A stretch of 64,000 bases of DNA from Solibaculum mannosilyticum. Lineage in GTDB: Bacteria; Bacillota; Clostridia; Oscillospirales; Acutalibacteraceae. The translations under genes and the position numbers were made by a program. Position 1 is the stretch's first letter. The number at the start of each line of letters is the position of its first letter. The notes under the pieces are model-generated. The model did no database searches, was not told where the DNA came from, and was given only the letters and a program-made list of their open reading frames with translations. This document shows, piece after piece, positions 59,993 through 64,000 of this stretch. The DNA is taken from contig NZ_AP023321.1 of the NCBI RefSeq assembly GCF_015140235.1, positions 1,044,501-1,108,500 on the forward strand, read 5' to 3'.

Positions 59993-61630
59993 ATGGCAGA
60001 ACTTATCGGATTAGGGCTCATCATTTTAGGAATTTATTTATTTGTAGAATACGCATTGCCTTTTGTGGCTGCCGGAGCGGGAATTGTAGCTGTAATTATC
60101 ACATGCATTGCGCTTCTGATGGGACTGTTTACAGCCCTTAAGAATTACATAAAGGCCATCAAACAAGAGGTCCATCTTCTGCATTGGACTTGGGAAAAAG
60201 GTGATGAACCGGCTATACGGAGTTATTTTTTCGGTCCAGGGTACGTTCAGCTCGGCAGGACGATAAAGACTGCATTCCGATTCAATGCCGACTCCGGGAG
60301 AAAAGTAAACGCCACAGCTGCCAAGTTTAAAAGAACGGGAGGCATATTGGGGGCATGCAAAACGGTCGGAGCATGGATTTATCAGCTGGTGTCTTACATC
60401 ATTATCTTTTTGGTGGGGAGCGTCTTATGTGTGGTATTCAGCCTGATCCACGGTTCGATTACTACAGTGTTTATGCTTTTGACCTATGTGCTTTTCTCGG
60501 TGACATGGCTGGTGGACCGGCTTTACCTTGTTAAAAACAAGATTCGTTCAGATTGTCCCAACTGCCACAGTCATTTTCTGATTCCCCACTTTATGTGTCC
60601 CAAATGCGGTGAGGTTCATAAGAAGTTGGTACCCGGCCCCTATGGCATCTGGAAACACACATGTACCTGCGGGCAGAAACTACCTGCGACTTTTTTTAAC
60701 GGACGTTCTAAATTAGAAGCCTTTTGTCCAGACTGTAGCGCATCCCTAGTGGCCTCTAACGCCCGCCCCATAGTATTTCAGCTGGTAGGCGGCAGCAAAG
60801 CGGGGAAAACGGTGTTTATGGCGGCCTTTTTTCACAATTATCTGGAGAAACTTTCAACGAAAAAATCCATTCAAGTCACCATAGCGGAACAATACCGTCC
60901 CTATTTTCAAGAGCTGGAACAATGGTATCAGGGCATCGACTGTCCAGCTACCGCGCAGCTTAATTCACAGATGTACCCATTGCTTGTGGACAGCGACTTA
61001 GGAGTACGCCGTCAGTTTTCCATTTATGACATCGCTGGGGAGATGTTCGACGGCTTTACCGCCGACAGTCAGGTTCAACAGCAACAGTTCCACTATTGCG
61101 ATGGCCTTATTTTCTTAATCGATCCCTTCAGCAGCGGAGACCTTAGAAACGGTCGGATAGAAGACGGCGGAGACCTTTCGGACTTCAGCGATATGGCGGC
61201 GGAAGATGTAGCCACTAATTTTATCAATTACTTAATCCGGACGGGTCATGCCAAAGCCAATACCCGCTGTAACATTCCTATCGCCGTGGTGATCGCTAAA
61301 GCGGATATCAAAGAGGTAAAACGTGTGATTGGACCGGCTAAGATCCAGAGTATCCTGCGGAAAAATCCTGAGAAGTATCAGTCGGTACAGCAGGTCAGAG
61401 ATGAAGAATGCCGCAATTTCTTGTTGGATATCGGCTTGTCGGCTACAGTGGAAAGCTTGGAGACACAGTTTAGCAATCTGCATTATTTTCCAGCCAGTGC
61501 CATGGGACATACACCGGATGGTTCAGAATATGAGCCATGGGGTGTAATGGATGCAGTAGAATGGATGCTCCCTTTGGCGGATAAAAACTTTGCGGACCTT
61601 GTTGGCGAACCGATTGATACAGCGGTATAA
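59993..61630 (+). CDS. membrane-anchored zinc-ribbon TRAFAC-type GTPase
   Basis: 545 aa. Two N-terminal helices (about 3-48), a soluble segment, two more helices (about 122-172), then a cysteine region (about 188-250) with CPNCHSHF, CPKCGEVH, CTCGQ and CPDCSAS that forms two zinc ribbons. The C-terminal domain, from about 262, has G1 GGSKAGKT, G3 YDIAGE (DxxG) and G4 AKAD (a variant of NKxD), the signs of a TRAFAC-class GTPase. This order matches the double-GTPase (DO-GTPase) type families known from NTP-dependent conflict loci. I start at the ATG at 59993, ten bases after AGGAGGG. An in-frame GTG at 59984 is too close to that site. Confidence 0.8.
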   Translation: MAELIGLGLIILGIYLFVEYALPFVAAGAGIVAVIITCIALLMGLFTALKNYIKAIKQEVHLLHWTWEKGDEPAIRSYFFGPGYVQLGRTIKTAFRFNADSGRKVNATAAKFKRTGGILGACKTVGAWIYQLVSYIIIFLVGSVLCVVFSLIHGSITTVFMLLTYVLFSVTWLVDRLYLVKNKIRSDCPNCHSHFLIPHFMCPKCGEVHKKLVPGPYGIWKHTCTCGQKLPATFFNGRSKLEAFCPDCSASLVASNARPIVFQLVGGSKAGKTVFMAAFFHNYLEKLSTKKSIQVTIAEQYRPYFQELEQWYQGIDCPATAQLNSQMYPLLVDSDLGVRRQFSIYDIAGEMFDGFTADSQVQQQQFHYCDGLIFLIDPFSSGDLRNGRIEDGGDLSDFSDMAAEDVATNFINYLIRTGHAKANTRCNIPIAVVIAKADIKEVKRVIGPAKIQSILRKNPEKYQSVQQVRDEECRNFLLDIGLSATVESLETQFSNLHYFPASAMGHTPDGSEYEPWGVMDAVEWMLPLADKNFADLVGEPIDTAV

Positions 61631-61648
61631 AAGGAGGAATGTAATACT

Positions 61649-62659
61649 ATGGCAATGGACAAAAAATTGAAAAAAGATATGATGCATGCGTCCAGCGGAA
61701 ACGATGTACCGGATAAAGATGCTAGTCCCGATCCTATCTTTTGCGAAAAAGAAGAGGAAGTGATACCAAATCCAGACGGACAATCTTTTGATCCGATGCC
61801 CCCGATGCCTTCCTTTGCGCAGGGGCCGGGATGGGATCAGACAAAAGTCAAGGACGCTCCGGCAGAGGACAATGCATTCATGGACGAACTGTCTTCTATG
61901 CTGCAAGACGTTCAGAACCAGATCTACAGGGTCAATCAGAGTGTAGAAGACCTGAACCAGCGGCTTTTAAAGCAGGATCAAAGCCTGAGCCAGAGCATAG
62001 ATGAAATACAACGCAGCCTGCAGAGCAGGACAAAGATGCAAACGGAAAAAGAGACGATTTCACCCGAACAACTTCAATCTTTTGGAGCGATGCTCCAGGC
62101 AGTTGCAGAGAAGCAGGACCGCAACGATCGCCAGATCGCACAGACTTTGCGGGAAAACGCTAATTTTCAAATTCAAGTTCGTCAAGGTATGCAGCACGAT
62201 CTGGATGAATTAAAAGCTCAAAGCAATGGAGAACAGTTTAATCCCATTTTAAAAGAGATTGCTACTCTGTATGTAGAATACCACAGTTTGCTGGAAGAGC
62301 AACTGGAATCCCGTGTATCCAAAAATCTGATGGCTATGTTTGAACAGATGGCCGATCTTTTAGCCGACTACGAGGCTGAGGTGTGTAGAACTCCTGTGGG
62401 GGAAGTGCGCCAGACTAGGATATGTAAAGTTGTCAAGAAGATCCCAACTGGAGATAAAAAGCTACATAATACCGTAGCAAATAGCCGTAAACCAGGGGTT
62501 GTACGTGGAAGAACGGTTTTATACCCTGAATTTGTGGATGTTTATGTGTATGACTCCGCATTGGAGCCGATCGAAGCACAAGACAATGAACCTGAGGAAA
62601 CGTTTCCTGTTGTGCCGGAGCCGGTGATATCGGAATCTCAGCAAGAGGAAGATTGTTAA
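61649..62659 (+). CDS. coiled-coil protein with divergent GrpE-like C-terminus
   Basis: 336 aa. The first 75 residues are low-complexity and Pro/Asp-rich. Residues about 75-200 form a long coiled coil (ELSSMLQDVQNQIYRVNQSVEDLNQRLLKQDQSL and more). The last third reads like GrpE: helical FNPILKEIATLYVEYHSLLEE and LMAMFEQMADLLADYEAEVCRTPVGE. A beta-wing-like stretch follows: KKLHNTVANSRKPGVVRGRTVLYPEFVDVYVYD, compare GrpE's HEAV...GTI...GY...RPA.V.V. An acidic tail ends in Cys. It sits 18 bp after the GTPase gene and 50 bp before an Hsp70, so a nucleotide-exchange role for that Hsp70 is a fair inference. Confidence 0.65.
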   Translation: MAMDKKLKKDMMHASSGNDVPDKDASPDPIFCEKEEEVIPNPDGQSFDPMPPMPSFAQGPGWDQTKVKDAPAEDNAFMDELSSMLQDVQNQIYRVNQSVEDLNQRLLKQDQSLSQSIDEIQRSLQSRTKMQTEKETISPEQLQSFGAMLQAVAEKQDRNDRQIAQTLRENANFQIQVRQGMQHDLDELKAQSNGEQFNPILKEIATLYVEYHSLLEEQLESRVSKNLMAMFEQMADLLADYEAEVCRTPVGEVRQTRICKVVKKIPTGDKKLHNTVANSRKPGVVRGRTVLYPEFVDVYVYDSALEPIEAQDNEPEETFPVVPEPVISESQQEEDC

Positions 62660-62709
62660 ATTACATGTTTATTATTACAATAGTGTTGTGAAAGGAGATT
62701 ATTTATATT

Positions 62710-64000
62710 ATGAGTACACATGGTATTGACCTTGGAACGACTTACTGCTGCATTTCTACCTTGGATCGAAATGGAAATCCGGAGGTTATCCGCAATCAGA
62801 TTGATGCAAGCGATACATTGGCATCGGCAGTATTTTTTGAAAGTGCGGACAATGTCATCATCGGCAATAGTGCAAAAGACATGGTGGAGACTGATGGGGA
62901 TCGCGTGGTTCAGTTTGTGAAACGAGAGATCGGAAAACCAGATGCTCCGGTCCGTGAATTTGACGGGAAAACCTATACACCTGTAGAAATCAGCACCCTG
63001 ATTTTAAAGCGTCTCAAACAGATGGTGGAAGAGCAGGGCGGTACCGTAGATGATGTAGTCATTACCTGTCCGGCTTATTTCGGCCTGGAGGAGAGAAATG
63101 CCACCCGTAAAGCTGGTGAAGCTGCCGGCATGAACGTATTAAACCTCATCAACGAACCAACTGCAGCGGCGCTGAGTTATTGTGCCAGACAGTTCCAGGA
63201 GGAACGCACGATCTTAGTCTACGATCTGGGCGGCGGTACTTTTGACGTCACCATTGTCAAGATGTCGCTGGTGACCAATGAGGAAGGCAATGAAGTGCAA
63301 AAGATCAAAGTCATCACCACCGGCGGCAACGACTTGTTGGGCGGTAAAGATTGGGATGACGCTTTGTTCAATTATATTATGCAGGCTTGCTGCGACGAGA
63401 ACGGACTTACCCCGGATGAAATTGATGTGGAAACAAAACAAATCATCCGAAGCAGGGTGGAGACTACGAAAAAGCGTTTGAGCGACAGCGATACCGCTAA
63501 AGTCAAAATCAATGTCAATGGTTCCATGACTAATGTCCAGATTACACGCCAGGAGTTTGAAAATTTGACCTCCGATAAAGTGGCCCAGACCATGAACTAT
63601 GTGGAAGAGACTCTCCAGAAAGCGGGTAATCCTGACATCGATACCGTACTTTTGGTAGGAGGTTCCACCTTCATGCCCATGATCCGGACGGCGGTGGAAG
63701 CACGGTTCCCGGGCAAAGTCCAGATTGAAGATCCCGACCGTGCTGTGGCGAAAGGCGCAGCTATCTATGCCAGCATGCTGGTGGAAGAGATCCAGGAAAA
63801 GGAACAGCAAGCAGGAACTACGGGAGGACAAGGCGGTCAAGAGGAACCCGGAAGTTCTTCCGCCGGCGTAGGCAGCGGAATCACGACCTCAGCTCCAACC
63901 GGCATTATTGAGGATCAAACCCCTCGTTCTTTTGGCCCCGGCGTCTTAAATGAAAATATGGACTACATTGTGGACAACATCATAAAGATGGGGGATGTTA
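62710..64000 (+). CDS. Hsp70/DnaK-like chaperone with unusual linker, 3' end cut off
   Basis: At least 430 residues, running off the window with no stop. A complete Hsp70 ATPase domain: phosphate 1 GIDLGTTYCC at residue 5, VITCPAYFGLEERNATRKAGEAAG, NEPTAAALSY, phosphate 2 VYDLGGGTFDV and adenosine motif LLVGGSTFMPMI. After residue about 358 comes a 40-residue Gly/Ser/Gln-rich insert (QQAGTTGGQGGQEEPGSSS), then TPRSFGPGVLNENMDYIVDNIIKMGDV. This last segment resembles the start of the substrate-binding domain but lacks the usual DVLLLDV linker. AAAGGAG lies 12 bases before the ATG. It is not the housekeeping dnaK context. Confidence 0.88.
   Translation, partial: MSTHGIDLGTTYCCISTLDRNGNPEVIRNQIDASDTLASAVFFESADNVIIGNSAKDMVETDGDRVVQFVKREIGKPDAPVREFDGKTYTPVEISTLILKRLKQMVEEQGGTVDDVVITCPAYFGLEERNATRKAGEAAGMNVLNLINEPTAAALSYCARQFQEERTILVYDLGGGTFDVTIVKMSLVTNEEGNEVQKIKVITTGGNDLLGGKDWDDALFNYIMQACCDENGLTPDEIDVETKQIIRSRVETTKKRLSDSDTAKVKINVNGSMTNVQITRQEFENLTSDKVAQTMNYVEETLQKAGNPDIDTVLLVGGSTFMPMIRTAVEARFPGKVQIEDPDRAVAKGAAIYASMLVEEIQEKEQQAGTTGGQGGQEEPGSSSAGVGSGITTSAPTGIIEDQTPRSFGPGVLNENMDYIVDNIIKMGDV

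Noticed and set aside
62710-64000. The Hsp70 as the housekeeping dnaK
   Set aside because: The neighbouring genes are not hrcA, grpE and dnaJ of normal type, the linker is abnormal, and the GrpE-like neighbour is highly diverged. Absence of another dnaK could not be checked here.

Overview
The window looks like a chromosome segment of a low-to-mid G+C, anaerobic, endospore-type Firmicute of the class Clostridia, probably related to the Oscillospiraceae/Ruminococcaceae. This is inferred from gene content and order: miaB, a YlbF/YmcA-like gene, mutS and mutL in a row as in Bacillus and Clostridium; an L-box lysine riboswitch; a DUF5685 protein; a PadR/DUF1048 pair; a flavodiiron protein; and frequent GTG/TTG starts behind strong AGGAGG sites. 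I saw no rRNA, tRNA, CRISPR array, insertion sequence or prophage.

Layout. 1-7.7 kb: the 5' part of mtaB, a HPr-like protein that has lost the phosphorylatable histidine, a D-Ala-D-Ala carboxypeptidase, pgi, a P-loop protein, a GtrA protein, and a DUF5685/J-domain/membrane-protein operon. 7.7-14.4 kb: miaB, ylbF-like, mutS, mutL. 14.4-18.1 kb (minus strand): asd, dapA, dapB and a free-standing double-ACT protein behind a complete lysine riboswitch with its own consensus promoter and terminator. queA follows on the plus strand.

19.3-32.5 kb: three consecutive modules, each a TetR regulator plus a pair of ABC half-transporters with exporter-type fold (six ABC genes). Each tetR promoter carries its own distinct palindrome, but all three ABC pairs share one operator type, GTTAGT-N4-ACTAAC. 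The same operator lies in the promoter of gpmA-fprA, and a close variant lies at zupT. I infer a metal-responsive regulon, and the ABC pairs may be siderophore importers of the IrtAB/YbtPQ kind.

32.6-51.5 kb is regulatory and defence-like accessory DNA. It holds a lantibiotic-immunity-type ABC transporter divergent from a two-component system, LysR with metY, PadR with DUF1048, MerR, a DUF4097 lipoprotein, a WYL regulator with GyrI-like and TfoX-like small proteins, an XRE-controlled ABC transporter, and a second two-component system with a triple-PepSY lipoprotein. 51.6-59.5 kb: gpmA-fprA, zupT, a cytidylate-kinase-like protein, and a cbiK-SBP-permease-ATPase operon for a tetrapyrrole, corrinoid or iron-chelate substrate.

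59.6-64 kb (running off the end) is the least ordinary locus. A small XRE regulator is followed by a membrane-anchored zinc-ribbon TRAFAC-type GTPase, a coiled-coil protein with a divergent GrpE-like C-terminus, and an Hsp70 with an abnormal interdomain linker. This looks like a dedicated chaperone/GTPase system rather than the housekeeping grpE-dnaK-dnaJ operon, and it is my main candidate for an undescribed system.
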